In this document: piece by piece, positions 44,361-53,322 of the stretch
Layout of the letters: every line of letters starts with the position of its first letter
How positions within the stretch are numbered: position 1 is the stretch's first letter
Source of the DNA: DTFZ01 sp964510055
GTDB lineage: Bacteria > Bacillota > Clostridia > Christensenellales > SZUA-584
Length of the DNA: 64,000 nucleotides
Direction: 5' to 3'
NCBI GenBank assembly: GCA_964510055.1
Contig: CAZDZY010000001.1
Location: forward strand, 17,182 to 81,181
Made by a program: the position numbers and the translations under genes
The notes under the pieces: generated by a model
What the model saw: the letters and a program-made list of their open reading frames with translations, nothing else
What the model was told of the DNA's origin: nothing
The model's database searches: none

Positions 44361-45749
44361 ATGGAGTTTGAGATATCGCGCAGTTCCGATACGCCGCTGT
44401 CCCGCCAGATATACAGCCATATACGCGAGGGAATACAGAGCGGCAAGCTCCCCTCCGGGGCGCGGCTCGCTTCGACGCGCGCGCTGTCCGTGTCGCTGGG
44501 CGTATCGCGCAGCACCGTATGCGAAGCGTACTATATGCTTACCGCCGAGGGATTTATCGACAGCCGCCCGGGAGCGCCCACAAGGGTAAGGGAGGGCCTG
44601 TTGCTCGAACAGGCCGGTATCTCTCCAAAACCCGAGGCCCGACGCGAACCGCATGCCATTGCCGATTTTACGACAGGCCGGCCGGATCTTCGCGAGTTTC
44701 CCATGAGGTTGTGGCTAAAATCGCTGGAGTCTTCGATGCGCAGCCTCGATTACAGGGAATCGGGGTACCGGGGCCCGCAGGGCCTGAAGATCTTAAGGGA
44801 AGAGATAGCGTCGTGGATGTACCGCAGTCGCGGTATAACCGCCTCTCCCGGCGATATATTCATAACGAGCGGCGCCACGCAGGCGCTCTATATCATAGCT
44901 GAAATGCTTGCGCTACCGGGAAGTAAAGCAATCGTCGAAGACCCGTGCGTAGCGGGAGTGCTCGATATGCTAAGGTATGTCGGATATGAATTGCATCCCG
45001 TTCAGGTCGACAGCCGCGGGATAGCTGTTGACGTCCTTCCAAACGGCGCGCGCCTTATATACCTTACTCCTTCCCACCAATTCCCGCTCGGCAGCATACT
45101 GAGAGCCGACCGCCGCGCCGCTTTAGTGCGCCTCGCCCGCGAGACGGGTATGTATATAATAGAGGACGATTACGACAGCGAGTTCCGTCATTCCGGCTCT
45201 CCCGTATCGCCGCTCTATTCGATGGACCCTCAGCGCGTAATCTACGTGGGCACTTTCAGCAAGCTGCTGTTTCCCGCGCTGCGCATAGGGTACGCGATAC
45301 TCCCCCGCGAATTGCACGAAGCCTGGAGGAGGCTGAAAGTTTACACCGACGTGCAGAATCCGTTGTGCGATCAGGCCGCCCTTGCCGAGTTTCTTAAAAC
45401 CCGGAGGCTCGACCGCCACATACACGCCATGCGCAAGCTCTACGGCCGAAGGCGCGAAGCGCTGCTTGCGGCGCTCGGAGACGCGTTCAAAGACGGATTC
45501 CGCCCGCTCGGGGATGCGGCGGGACTGCATTTGGCCGCGCTGTTCCCGGGGCTGCGCTTTACCAACGGCTTTTCCGAAAGCGCGCGCGAAAACGGCATAC
45601 GCATAGCGGCGGCGGAGGTCCACGCGGTAACGAAAGGGCTGCATGAAGATACGCTGCTGTTCGGGTACGGCCATCTAAACGAACGCGAAATAAAGGACGG
45701 CGTCCGGCTGCTTCGGGAGTTTATGGTGAAAGAAGGTTATATTAAGTAA
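44361..45749 (+). CDS. MocR/GntR-family regulator with aminotransferase-like domain
   Basis: A 462-residue regulator. The N-terminal GntR winged helix is PLSRQIYSHIREGIQSGKLPSGARLASTRALS-x-SLGVSRSTVCEAY (residues about 12-60). A fold-type I PLP domain follows, with TSGATQALYIIAEM, LTPSHQFPLG, EDDYDSEFRH and the Lys-containing box TFSKLLFPALRIGY. It uses PLP for sensing, not necessarily catalysis. It is divergent from the EamA transporter, the usual target arrangement. The predicted ligand is an amine or amino-acid-related compound; this is inference. Confidence 0.93.
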   Translation: MEFEISRSSDTPLSRQIYSHIREGIQSGKLPSGARLASTRALSVSLGVSRSTVCEAYYMLTAEGFIDSRPGAPTRVREGLLLEQAGISPKPEARREPHAIADFTTGRPDLREFPMRLWLKSLESSMRSLDYRESGYRGPQGLKILREEIASWMYRSRGITASPGDIFITSGATQALYIIAEMLALPGSKAIVEDPCVAGVLDMLRYVGYELHPVQVDSRGIAVDVLPNGARLIYLTPSHQFPLGSILRADRRAALVRLARETGMYIIEDDYDSEFRHSGSPVSPLYSMDPQRVIYVGTFSKLLFPALRIGYAILPRELHEAWRRLKVYTDVQNPLCDQAALAEFLKTRRLDRHIHAMRKLYGRRREALLAALGDAFKDGFRPLGDAAGLHLAALFPGLRFTNGFSESARENGIRIAAAEVHAVTKGLHEDTLLFGYGHLNEREIKDGVRLLREFMVKEGYIK

Positions 45750-45830
45750 ACCGCGTACGCTTGCATATTGTGGATTTATATATCAATATATTGTATAATT
45801 TATATTAAATAGATTATTATAGAGTGGGGT

Positions 45831-46652
45831 ATGAAACGATATAAAATTGTCTCTCTTTTTTTGATCGTAACTCTGCCGTTTGCCGCCTGCGGCCGGGAGC
45901 CCGGCGTTACGGTAATATCCGTTCCGGTTGTAACTGCGCCTGAAAAAACCATAGCTCCCGGCGTTTCCGTTTCCCGGCCTGAAAATACGGCTGAGCCTAA
46001 AAAGCAATATGGCGTCTTTGAAGAGCCCGGCGGCATGCCTATGACGATACCCGATTTAAGCGAAACAGATAAAGCGAAATTTGATCCTGGTAAAGTGTAC
46101 GAATATCTCATTACGTCTCCTTATGCATGTCATCATTACATAATAAACGGAGCGCAGAAAAAAGAAGGCAAGCTTTACTTAACTATAACAGATGAAGTAC
46201 ATTTTAACGAACAAACCGAGGCCACAAATCTGCTGATAAATATGTTCTCATTATCTGAGAAAAATATATTGGAGCTGCGTGAGTTTTCAGGAGGTTCTTT
46301 CGACGAAGGGGAGTTCACGATGGTGAAATCTATAATATGCAGCAAAATGCTTAATCCCATCCCCGTTTCGGAAAATGCTTATATCGAAATTGAAAACGAA
46401 GAGACCTTGGAGACGGAGCAGCTTACAACACTGGAATTTGCCGATTCGCTTTTAGACGGTAAAAGCGAAAATAACAGCCTTGAACTGTATTATATGTATT
46501 TTGAGTGCTCCGATAACGAAATAACCGCAATATATCAGGGGAGCAGCGGTTACGAGGATTGGGGTGAAGGTAGCTTCGGCAGTAATGACCCGTGGTGTGA
46601 CGATTATGACTACAAGGGCGACTACGAAGACGAGGGCGGCTACGAAGATTAA
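45831..46652 (+). CDS. Lipoprotein with a low-complexity acidic tail
   Basis: A 273-residue lipoprotein with lipobox FAAC at residues 17-20. The mature part has a proline/threonine-rich linker to about 65, then a beta-rich unit of about 160 residues. The end is a low-complexity Asp/Tyr/Gly/Glu tail (DYDYKGDYEDEGGYED) just before the stop. The same frame stays open for 70 more codons after the TAA. The function is unknown. Confidence 0.75.
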   Translation: MKRYKIVSLFLIVTLPFAACGREPGVTVISVPVVTAPEKTIAPGVSVSRPENTAEPKKQYGVFEEPGGMPMTIPDLSETDKAKFDPGKVYEYLITSPYACHHYIINGAQKKEGKLYLTITDEVHFNEQTEATNLLINMFSLSEKNILELREFSGGSFDEGEFTMVKSIICSKMLNPIPVSENAYIEIENEETLETEQLTTLEFADSLLDGKSENNSLELYYMYFECSDNEITAIYQGSSGYEDWGEGSFGSNDPWCDDYDYKGDYEDEGGYED

Positions 46653-46865
46653 GCGGTCCCGGGAGATTCGTCTGGCCTTACCGATGTTGAGTGCGATCCC
46701 AAGGCGCCGGTTACGGCCCCCCTGCCCAAATTACTGCTGGGAATAAAAAGCGTAACAATGAAAACGCTTCTTAAAAACACTGACAGCGAAATCTATTCGG
46801 ACAACGTTTGGTTCGAATATTCGGATGGTAAGATAACTGCTTTGATACGGGAATATTCACAGTAA
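46653..46865 (+). pseudogene. In-frame continuation after the lipoprotein stop
   Basis: Reads 70 codons in the frame of the lipoprotein, from the codon after TAA to a second TAA at 46863-46865. It has PKLLLGIKSVTMKTLLKNTD and VWFEYSDGKITALIREYS, which resembles the tail of the main protein (MYFECSDNEITAIYQ). This suggests a duplicated end or a nonsense change near the acidic low-complexity stretch. There is no start codon or ribosome binding site of its own. Confidence 0.5.
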
Positions 46866-46923
46866 GCACGCTGATCCGATGATATTGCAGACGCGGCCGC
46901 CGACCGCCCTTCTCTCATATAAA

Positions 46924-46951
46924 AAGGGCTGCCGTACAGCAGCCCTTATAG
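46924..46951. terminator. Terminator between convergent lipoprotein and coiled-coil genes
   Basis: AAGGGCTGC and GCAGCCCTT around CGTACA. On the minus strand it is followed by TTTAT, and on the plus strand by ATAG. Confidence 0.8.
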
Positions 46952-46959
46952 TGTTTTCT

Positions 46960-47361
46960 TCATATCAGCAGCCTTGACAGCACGCCGATCGCCCCGCCCA
47001 ATATCGCAGCTAAAATAGCTATATACAAACTCGTTTTCCGGTCTTCTTTTTTCGAAGTGTTCCTGACTATCTGGTCCAGCTTTTCTTCCAGCCCCGCAAA
47101 CCTCTGTTCAAATACTTCGAACCTTCCGTTCATCAGAGTATCGATATAACCTACTTTGCCGTTCAGCGTCGCGTACATATTATCGATTTTACCGTTCAGC
47201 GTCGCATGAAGGTTATCGACTTTGCAGTTCAGCGCAGCGTCAAGCTTCTCGATGTCCCCGTTTGCCTTCGCCAGAAAATTGCATGAATAGCTTATCTTTT
47301 CTTCAATGCGATCTATATTATCCTCCATCTTTGACAGGCGTTCATTGTGCTCAATCGTCAT
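46960..47361 (-). CDS. Hendecad coiled-coil protein with C-terminal membrane anchor
   Basis: A 133-residue protein. Residues about 44-98 hold five 11-residue units (LNCKVDNLHAT, LNGKIDNMYAT, LNGKVGYIDTL, MNGRFEVFEQR, FAGLEEKLDQI), a hendecad repeat expected to form a right-handed coiled coil. The end (about 113-133) is a membrane segment, ALAAILGGAIGVLSRLLI-like. The plan recalls phage XhlA and related holin-accessory or scaffold proteins, but no phage genes are near. The function is unknown. Confidence 0.75.
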   Translation of the reverse strand: MTIEHNERLSKMEDNIDRIEEKISYSCNFLAKANGDIEKLDAALNCKVDNLHATLNGKIDNMYATLNGKVGYIDTLMNGRFEVFEQRFAGLEEKLDQIVRNTSKKEDRKTSLYIAILAAILGGAIGVLSRLLI

Positions 47362-47450
47362 ATTAATTCCATCCTTATAGTTTCATTTACCCCTATATTT
47401 ATTATATGCGATGCACGTTAAAATGCTCTCGTTTGGCAACCTAAGCACAA

Positions 47451-47477
47451 TAAAAACAAGCTCCCCCTTTGGAGAGC
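47451..47477 (-). terminator. Terminator of the solitary binding-protein gene
   Basis: Minus-strand stem GCTCTCC with GGGGAGC around AAAGG, then TTGTTTTTA. Confidence 0.75.
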
Positions 47478-47526
47478 CTGTCAGCGTCTTGTTCTATCCG
47501 TACACATGCTATAAGCGTATTAAACC

Positions 47527-48636
47527 TTAACTCGCCGCCCCGTAATATTCCCTTAAGCTGTCCATCCAGCTTTCGTTCCACATTGCCGCTGTCTCCCCGT
47601 AAAAATCGATAAGCGCCTGCACGCCGTTTTGCGCAACGTCGGACGCGTTTATAACTACGGGCTGCAATTCAAGCGTAACGCTTCCCTCGCCCTTAAGCCC
47701 TTTGAGCGCGGCGCGCACGCTGAGCGCTCCCGCGAGGTATGTATCGGCGCCCGCAGACTGGGCGAAAACCTCCGGGCTCTTTTCCATCCGCTCCACAGTC
47801 GCAGCCGTAACGCCGGGGCAGAACACCTCTATGTCCGTACGGCTCTGCGCTTCCAGGGAGTCAAGCGCATTTATGGCAAGCTGCGTATCCTCGGCATATA
47901 CACCGTCGAGCATGCCCTCAATATAGCCGTCCAGCTTCGCCGTAAGCCACTCCCCTGCAGGCTTCTCCTCTTCCGACGCTATATATACTTCCTTGGGAAA
48001 TATCTTGCCTTCGTCGTAAAGCTGCTGGTAGAGCTTATAGCTTTCTGTCTCCTTGCTCTCGAACATAAGTATAAGCCTTACGGGCGTATCATGCGGCGGA
48101 AAGCTTAGCGCCGCGTCCAGCGCGAGACCGACTTCATTATCAGGAGTATAGTAGATATGCGAAACGCTTGCCGGGGCGTCGCCTTTTTGCATCTCAAATA
48201 CGGCAACGGGCAGGCCCTTCCCCACCGCGGCATCGATCGCGCTGAAGTTTGACTGTTCATTGAAAAGGCACGCTATCACGGCGTCCGCGCTGTTTTGGGC
48301 GGCGTTTGAGACTGCGGCGTCGAAACCGTCTCCCGCCGCGTCGGTGTCAAGTGTTACGCCAAGGCTTTTCGCTTCCGCCTGCGCTCCCCCAAAGAACAGC
48401 GCTGATTCCTCTTCGCTGCCGTTGCTTATTACCGCTATGCTTACCTTCTCTTTGCCGAACACCGCGTCAAGGCCTTCCTTCGGCGGCGCACTGGGAGTTG
48501 CGGTTGCCGACGGTGTTGTCCCCGTCTCCGTGACAGCGGTATCGGTACAGCCCGCTAACGCCGTACAGATCATCGTTATAGTCAAAATAAATATTAAAAT
48601 TGTTGTACATCTTCTGCTGCCCAAGTTCTTTTTCAT
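47527..48636 (-). CDS. Periplasmic-binding-protein-like lipoprotein (LacI/sugar type)
   Basis: A 369-residue lipoprotein with lipobox LAGC near residue 30, a Thr/Pro-rich linker, and a type I periplasmic-binding fold: KVSIAVISNGSEEESALFFGGAQAEAKSLGVTLD, AADAVIACLFNEQSNF, GLPVAVFEMQ, VGLALDAALSFP, LDGYIEGMLDGVYAEDTQLAINALDSLEA. This is the galactose/ribose-binding group. No ABC permease or ATPase is adjacent, so it may feed an unlinked importer or act as a sensor. Confidence 0.82.
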   Translation of the reverse strand: MKKNLGSRRCTTILIFILTITMICTALAGCTDTAVTETGTTPSATATPSAPPKEGLDAVFGKEKVSIAVISNGSEEESALFFGGAQAEAKSLGVTLDTDAAGDGFDAAVSNAAQNSADAVIACLFNEQSNFSAIDAAVGKGLPVAVFEMQKGDAPASVSHIYYTPDNEVGLALDAALSFPPHDTPVRLILMFESKETESYKLYQQLYDEGKIFPKEVYIASEEEKPAGEWLTAKLDGYIEGMLDGVYAEDTQLAINALDSLEAQSRTDIEVFCPGVTAATVERMEKSPEVFAQSAGADTYLAGALSVRAALKGLKGEGSVTLELQPVVINASDVAQNGVQALIDFYGETAAMWNESWMDSLREYYGAAS

Positions 48637-48714
48637 TCGTTACGTACGCTCCGCGTTATTATTAATTTTCTTGATATTAACATAATAAACAATAACGCGG
48701 CTTTTCGCAAGCTT

Positions 48715-49425
48715 TTATGCCAGAAGACCGCGCGCTTTTAAGCTCTCAAACAGCGCCTTGGCGTCTCCTTCACGGTTTTCCAATATATACTTCGCGAAAG
48801 CAGGCTTCATTAAAAGGCTGCTCATGATGCGCCCGCTCAGCCCCTGCAAAGCGTGTTTTCTTTTTGCTTTGATATCACTCACCAGCCGAGCGCCCAACGC
48901 TTTCGCTTTTTCCAGTACTGCCATGTCAACCTTCCTTCCACCACGGGTGCTCTCTCCCAAAAAACCCGAGGCAAAACTGCGGGCAAACGTTCCATTAACG
49001 CCGAAACGCGAAAGCGACTTGGCGACTTTACGGGCTGTGCCCGCCGAATTCGCCGCGGCTATACCCGCCATATACTTACCTCCGAGCGACGACGTAGATA
49101 CCTCAAGCATGCCAAACCTGTCTATGAGGTTCTTCATTATTGCGTTAGGCGCAGCCGCGTATACCGGCGTGCCCCATATTATGCCTTCCGCTTTGGTCAT
49201 CATCTTTTTTATCGCTTCGAAATCGTCATTCTTATAGCATTTCCCCGCCTTCATGCATTTCAGGCAGCCTTCGCAAAATCCGATATTCTTTTTGGGCAGC
49301 TCTATTACAGTTACCTCCGCTCCCGCGGCCTTGGCTCCTTCGAGCGCCGCGCGCACGAGCGCCGCGCTGAAGCTCCCCTCTCGCGCGCTGCTTATCACTC
49401 CCGTTACATTGATCGTTCTTTCCAT
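48715..49425 (-). CDS. NADPH-dependent FMN reductase/flavodoxin-family protein
   Basis: A 236-residue flavoprotein. The FMN-binding P-loop region is VTGVISSAREGSFSAALVRAALEGAKAAGAEV, followed by the FCEGCLKCMKAGKC cysteine pattern near residues 49-62 and the GIIWGTPVYAAAPNAIMKNLIDRFG loop. The Cys cluster is common in iron-sulfur or redox-active members. The C-terminal helix is longer than minimal. Divergent from a TetR regulator with three operators between them, so it is probably the TetR target. Confidence 0.88.
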   Translation of the reverse strand: MERTINVTGVISSAREGSFSAALVRAALEGAKAAGAEVTVIELPKKNIGFCEGCLKCMKAGKCYKNDDFEAIKKMMTKAEGIIWGTPVYAAAPNAIMKNLIDRFGMLEVSTSSLGGKYMAGIAAANSAGTARKVAKSLSRFGVNGTFARSFASGFLGESTRGGRKVDMAVLEKAKALGARLVSDIKAKRKHALQGLSGRIMSSLLMKPAFAKYILENREGDAKALFESLKARGLLA

Positions 49426-49470
49426 ATTACTGCTCCTTTCCGCGGCAGTTGACAGCGCCGCCCCTATCTG

Positions 49471-49527
49471 ATATACTATTAGTATATTATCAATACTTTC
49501 GGTATATTTCGTATACTCATAGTATAC
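49471..49527. promoter_or_regulatory. Three TetR operators in 20-bp register
   Basis: Two perfect dyads, ATATACT-N3-AGTATAT (49471-49487) and GTATACT-N3-AGTATAC (49511-49527), with a weaker copy between them (AATACT-N3-GGTATA, 49492-49506). The centres are 49479, 49499 and 49519, exactly 20 bp apart, so three dimers would bind on one face of the DNA. The core is TATACT-N3-AGTATA. Assignment to the adjacent TetR is by position. Confidence 0.75.
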
Positions 49528-49562
49528 CCGTCATGCAGAAATGTCAATAGGGAGCTGAAAAA

Positions 49563-50201
49563 ATGACTACACGAACTGAAAAAGAAAAACTGATGCGCGA
49601 AGAGGATATAATATCCGCGGCGGAAAAGCTGTTTTCCGAGAGGGGCTACGAACAGACGTCGATGGACGACATAGCCGCGCAGGCGGAATTTACCAAGAGA
49701 ACCGTATACCAGTATTTCGCGGGCAAGCAGGACCTTTATTACGCGGTCGTGCTGCGCGGCATGCGGCAGTTACTGGAAAGTGTAAGAACCGCGGGCGAAG
49801 ATAAAAATGGCCTTGACAGGTTGCGTGAAAAACGCCTCGCTGCGTGGCGCTGCGCGCGCGAGCATGCCGACGCGTTTGGCGTTATGTCCCAGATAAAGCT
49901 TATAAGAAACGCCGAGGCAAGCGGCGTATACGAGCAGCAGATAGCTGCCTTGAGCGCGGAGCTGTTTTCAATGTTCCGCGGCGCGCTCGAGCAGTGCTGG
50001 AGCGACGGCAGCATACCCCGGCCCAAAGAGCCGCTTGAGCCATATGCCGCGTTCTTTATATTTGTAGGAACGCTTGCCAGACTGACGGACGTAGGCGAAG
50101 CGTACGCGGCGCAATTCGGGACAGACATTGAAACATTCGCATTATACGTGTTATCGCTTACCGACAGGCTGTTCGTGCCATGGGAAAATAATGTCTCATA
50201 A
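49563..50201 (+). CDS. TetR/AcrR-family transcriptional regulator
   Basis: A 212-residue repressor. The N-terminal HTH is AAEKLFSERGYEQTSMDDIAAQAEFTKRTVYQYFAGKQDLYYAVV (residues about 19-62). The C-terminal ligand domain is helical and variable. It starts with ATG after GGGAGC and is divergent from the flavodoxin-like reductase, separated by the three-operator gap. The inducer is unknown; a quinone- or electrophile-like ligand would fit the target enzyme. Confidence 0.93.
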   Translation: MTTRTEKEKLMREEDIISAAEKLFSERGYEQTSMDDIAAQAEFTKRTVYQYFAGKQDLYYAVVLRGMRQLLESVRTAGEDKNGLDRLREKRLAAWRCAREHADAFGVMSQIKLIRNAEASGVYEQQIAALSAELFSMFRGALEQCWSDGSIPRPKEPLEPYAAFFIFVGTLARLTDVGEAYAAQFGTDIETFALYVLSLTDRLFVPWENNVS

Positions 50202-50354
50202 TATATATTGATACATATTGTGCATAGATCATTCGCTGTTTTTACCGTCTCTATCTCTCCGCTTGCTTTCAACCTGCAATAAAAAAGTCCGTGGTATAAA
50301 TTACAATATTATAATATAATACGGGGAAACGTGATGTATGAAGAGGATGACAAT

Positions 50355-50906
50355 ATGAAAGAAAATCCGGAGGCAGCAGCTCATTTATTGATTAGGCCCT
50401 TTACTTCCAAAGACTTGGATTTTGTGATACAAGGCCAATTGAAATTATACGAGGCGGAATATGGCTTTAACTCCGCCATATGGAGATCATATATAACTGA
50501 TGGCGTTCACGGGCTTGCCCATAATTTCGACATTGAAAAAGACTGTATACTTATTCTCGAACACCGCGAAGCCCCGGCGGGCTGCGCCGCCGTCGCGCAT
50601 ATCAGCGGAGAAACGGCTCAATTCAGGTTCTTTTTCATTGAGCGTGAACTAAGAGGCCTTGGCGCAGGGCGCAGGCTGCTCGATGCTGCGATGGAATTCT
50701 GCAGAGAGAAAAAATACAAACGTGTATTTTTATGGACTTTCAGTACGCTGCACGCAGCGAGGCACCTTTACGAGAGCATGGGTTTTAAGCTAACGGAAGC
50801 CCACGGGAAATCTGATTGGGGAACACCGATAACCGAGGAGAGGTGGGAGCTGGAATTGCGTACAGCCGATAAGCTTCAGAGAAAAGTAAATATCAAAAGA
50901 AAATGA
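50355..50906 (+). CDS. GNAT-family N-acetyltransferase
   Basis: A 183-residue protein. The ATG at 50355 follows AGAGGA by 7 bases; the frame starts earlier at 50331. Motif A is FIERELRGLGAGRRLLDAAMEFC near residue 97, and WTFSTLHAARHLYESMGFKL closes the acetyl-CoA site. The N-terminal part has the usual LLIRPFTSKDLDFVIQGQ entry. The substrate is unknown. A good TATAAT (50315-50320) lies just upstream. Confidence 0.88.
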   Translation: MKENPEAAAHLLIRPFTSKDLDFVIQGQLKLYEAEYGFNSAIWRSYITDGVHGLAHNFDIEKDCILILEHREAPAGCAAVAHISGETAQFRFFFIERELRGLGAGRRLLDAAMEFCREKKYKRVFLWTFSTLHAARHLYESMGFKLTEAHGKSDWGTPITEERWELELRTADKLQRKVNIKRK

Positions 50907-50971
50907 TCCCTGATCTTTTCGTTGTTCCGCCATAATCTCTTAAAATAAGACGTTCCTTTCATTCCCCGGCT

Positions 50972-52858
50972 TCACTGCTGCGCCTGTATTAAATCCGGCT
51001 CCGCGGGCGCGTCTTGCCGGCATAAAGCCTCGAGCTCTATAATACGGCCATACTGCACAAAGAATTTACACATAGGAAAACCGTCTTTGTGCGTTATTGT
51101 TATAATGGCAGTGTCTTCCCAGCCCGTGTTCCTGTCTATAGTCACAGTATAATCCGCCCTATTTGTGATGGTGTACCTCGCGTTCATCTCATTGATCATA
51201 GCGTCGAATCCTTCGGCGTCGCTCAGCGAAAACGTATCGGCGTATACCGAAACATCGAACGGCACATCCATGTCCATAAGCACGAAACCGCTGTCTTTCC
51301 GGTAATCGGTCGTCTCCGGCCGTTCATCGTCCATGGGAACGATAACATTGATCTGAAAACCCATAGCAGCCGGGCAGGGGTATCCCGGCGGGTTGTCCTG
51401 GTAAAATACGCAGCCAAAATCGACGACGGGGTTATCCCATGTCGGCTTGCGTTCCTGATCCTGTTCGGCCAGCGAAAGCTCGGCATCGCTCTTCCTGAGC
51501 CCGCCGTTTTCAAGATTCGGATCATAGCCCGGCACCTTATCACGCACCACCGCCAACTCGATCCCCAGCTGCCGCATCGTATCGACCGCCTTCTCCTCGG
51601 TCATGCCGATCAGGTCGGGTATGACCACGTAATACCGTTTTTCCAGCAGCCTCTGGTATTCTCTGTAGGTAAGGGCCGATTTAAGTATCTCTGTCTGCCG
51701 CGGCGACAATTCTTCTTCGTCTTTGTTGATCTTAACTTTCAGCACGTCTTTAAGGGTATACTTTGATATTTGCGCTTCATGTGTCACCGTTTCATCAGCG
51801 GCAAGCCGTATTTCGTCTTTCTCCGTGTCCGCCGTTACGGCGACCTGCAGGCCGTACTCCGCGATCAGAAGCTTCGTCAGCTCGGCTGCCCGTATGATAT
51901 CGCTGTCGCCGCATTTGCCTCTAAAATAGAAACGAGCCGTACTGCCTTCGGCGTCCGATATATATCCTTTTTCTATCAGTTCCATTATACCAAGCAGCGC
52001 CGCGTGATTTAATCGCATATCGCCCGCGTAATCCAGCAGGTATTGGATAGTCCTGCCGTCCCGCGTATGGAAGAATATATCACGCACGCACGCGGAATAC
52101 GTATAATCTATCATCACAAATTCCATTTCAACGCCGGGGCTTTCGCCGCCCTTATCTTCTTCAGGCGGCAATTCCGGACATGCGTCGGGCTCGCCCGCCC
52201 CTTCCAGCACGATCTGCAATTTGTTTGCATCCGCGTCCTGTATAACATCGACCGATATGTTCTGCTGGGACGCGGCGGTTTTAATAATATTCGTCATAAC
52301 GGATAGCGTATCCAGCGTCATTATGCTGCTCGAAAGCGATATGTTTATCTCATCCTGTATTTCTGCGGCGGTCAGATACCCCTGCAGCATCAGCTGGTTG
52401 ACGACCATTATAGTCGCGTTTTCCAGCGACATTCCCGTAAAATCGATTCCGGCAATGAGCGCCGCGCCGTCTTCGTTCAGGCCTACGACCTCGGTAACGA
52501 TGCCGCCAGCGTCCAGCCGGATCTCAACGTCGGGATTCATGCTCAGCACTATTGCCGTGGCGTAGTCCTTCTTTCCCGCAGCCGGGGCAGCCTGCACCGT
52601 TTCAGTTGGAGCGCCCGAAGACGCTGTCGCGCTGTTCAGGGCGATATGATTGGTCCTGTTCATAAGCGCCGGCGTAATTATTATCGCCAGAGCGGCAACC
52701 GCGCACGCTGCGCAGGCTGCCAATGCAATTTTCCTTAATCTCTTTTGTTTTCGTGATACCGCGGCGTTATACTCCTTAAGTATGCCGCCGAGCATCTGTT
52801 TCTTTTTACTATCGTCAAGCTTTATGTTATCGTAACTTTCGCGTATCGCCCGTTTCAT
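50972..52858 (-). CDS. RsgI-like membrane anti-sigma factor with a PASTA domain
   Basis: A 628-residue single-pass membrane protein. The ATG at 52858 follows GGGAGGAAGT and overlaps the sigma gene's TGA (ATGA). The N-terminal 45 residues are the cytoplasmic sigma-binding part. The membrane span is about residues 46-67. The outer part has the RsgI-type unit IVLSMNPDVEIRLDAGGIVTEVVGLNEDG near residues 105-133. From about 410 to 470 lies a PASTA-like unit (YVVIPDLIGMTEEKAVDTMRQLGIELAVV), which binds muropeptide or beta-lactam-like ligands in other proteins. It is expected to hold the sigma factor until a cell-wall signal arrives. Confidence 0.88.
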   Translation of the reverse strand: MKRAIRESYDNIKLDDSKKKQMLGGILKEYNAAVSRKQKRLRKIALAACAACAVAALAIIITPALMNRTNHIALNSATASSGAPTETVQAAPAAGKKDYATAIVLSMNPDVEIRLDAGGIVTEVVGLNEDGAALIAGIDFTGMSLENATIMVVNQLMLQGYLTAAEIQDEINISLSSSIMTLDTLSVMTNIIKTAASQQNISVDVIQDADANKLQIVLEGAGEPDACPELPPEEDKGGESPGVEMEFVMIDYTYSACVRDIFFHTRDGRTIQYLLDYAGDMRLNHAALLGIMELIEKGYISDAEGSTARFYFRGKCGDSDIIRAAELTKLLIAEYGLQVAVTADTEKDEIRLAADETVTHEAQISKYTLKDVLKVKINKDEEELSPRQTEILKSALTYREYQRLLEKRYYVVIPDLIGMTEEKAVDTMRQLGIELAVVRDKVPGYDPNLENGGLRKSDAELSLAEQDQERKPTWDNPVVDFGCVFYQDNPPGYPCPAAMGFQINVIVPMDDERPETTDYRKDSGFVLMDMDVPFDVSVYADTFSLSDAEGFDAMINEMNARYTITNRADYTVTIDRNTGWEDTAIITITHKDGFPMCKFFVQYGRIIELEALCRQDAPAEPDLIQAQQ

Positions 52859-53322
52859 ACTTCCTCCCTCAGCATCTTCCTCAGCATGGCGCGCCCGCGG
52901 TGCAGATACCCCCATACGGTAGACTCCGTTTTTCCGATCATGTCCCCTATCTCCTTCGCGGTGTAGCCCTCGTAGTAATGCAGGTAGATTGAGACGCGTT
53001 CGTTCTCGGGCATCCCGAGCACTGCCTCGAGCGTCTCGTCTTTTTCGTCCCGCGAGTCGTGCCTGTCCGCAATGAGCTCCAGGTCGCTCCGGTAACTCCG
53101 CTTAAGCATGTTCCTGCAAATGTTCGAGGCTGTTACTATAAGCCAGGCTTTCGCATGCCCTTCGCTCTTAAAGCGCATACCTTTGCGCACGAGCGCAAGA
53201 AAAGCTGACTGCACGGCGTCTTCAATATCCATGCGGCGGCCTTTCATGTACGTAAAGCACACCCGGTACACGGTATCCGCATGTTCGTAATAAAGCCTCG
53301 TTATCTCATCCCGGGTAAATAT
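52855..53322 (-). CDS. ECF-type RNA polymerase sigma factor with a non-standard start
   Basis: A sigma-70 family protein with the region 2 stretch DIEDAVQSAFLALVRKGMRFKSEGHAKAWLIVTASNICRN and the region 4 helix-turn-helix YYEGYTAKEIGDMIGKTESTVWGYLHRGRAMLRKML. The conserved N terminus IFTRDEITRLYYEHADTVYRVCF extends 17 codons upstream of the first GTG (53271), yet contains no ATG, GTG or TTG. An AAGGAAAGG lies at the right distance before ATC/ATA (53320-53325), so initiation at ATC or ATA is possible, as is use of the GTG with a shortened region 2. It overlaps the anti-sigma gene by 4 bp. A TGAACC-N16-CGTA box upstream may be its own promoter. Confidence 0.85.
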   Translation of the reverse strand: MFTRDEITRLYYEHADTVYRVCFTYMKGRRMDIEDAVQSAFLALVRKGMRFKSEGHAKAWLIVTASNICRNMLKRSYRSDLELIADRHDSRDEKDETLEAVLGMPENERVSIYLHYYEGYTAKEIGDMIGKTESTVWGYLHRGRAMLRKMLREEV

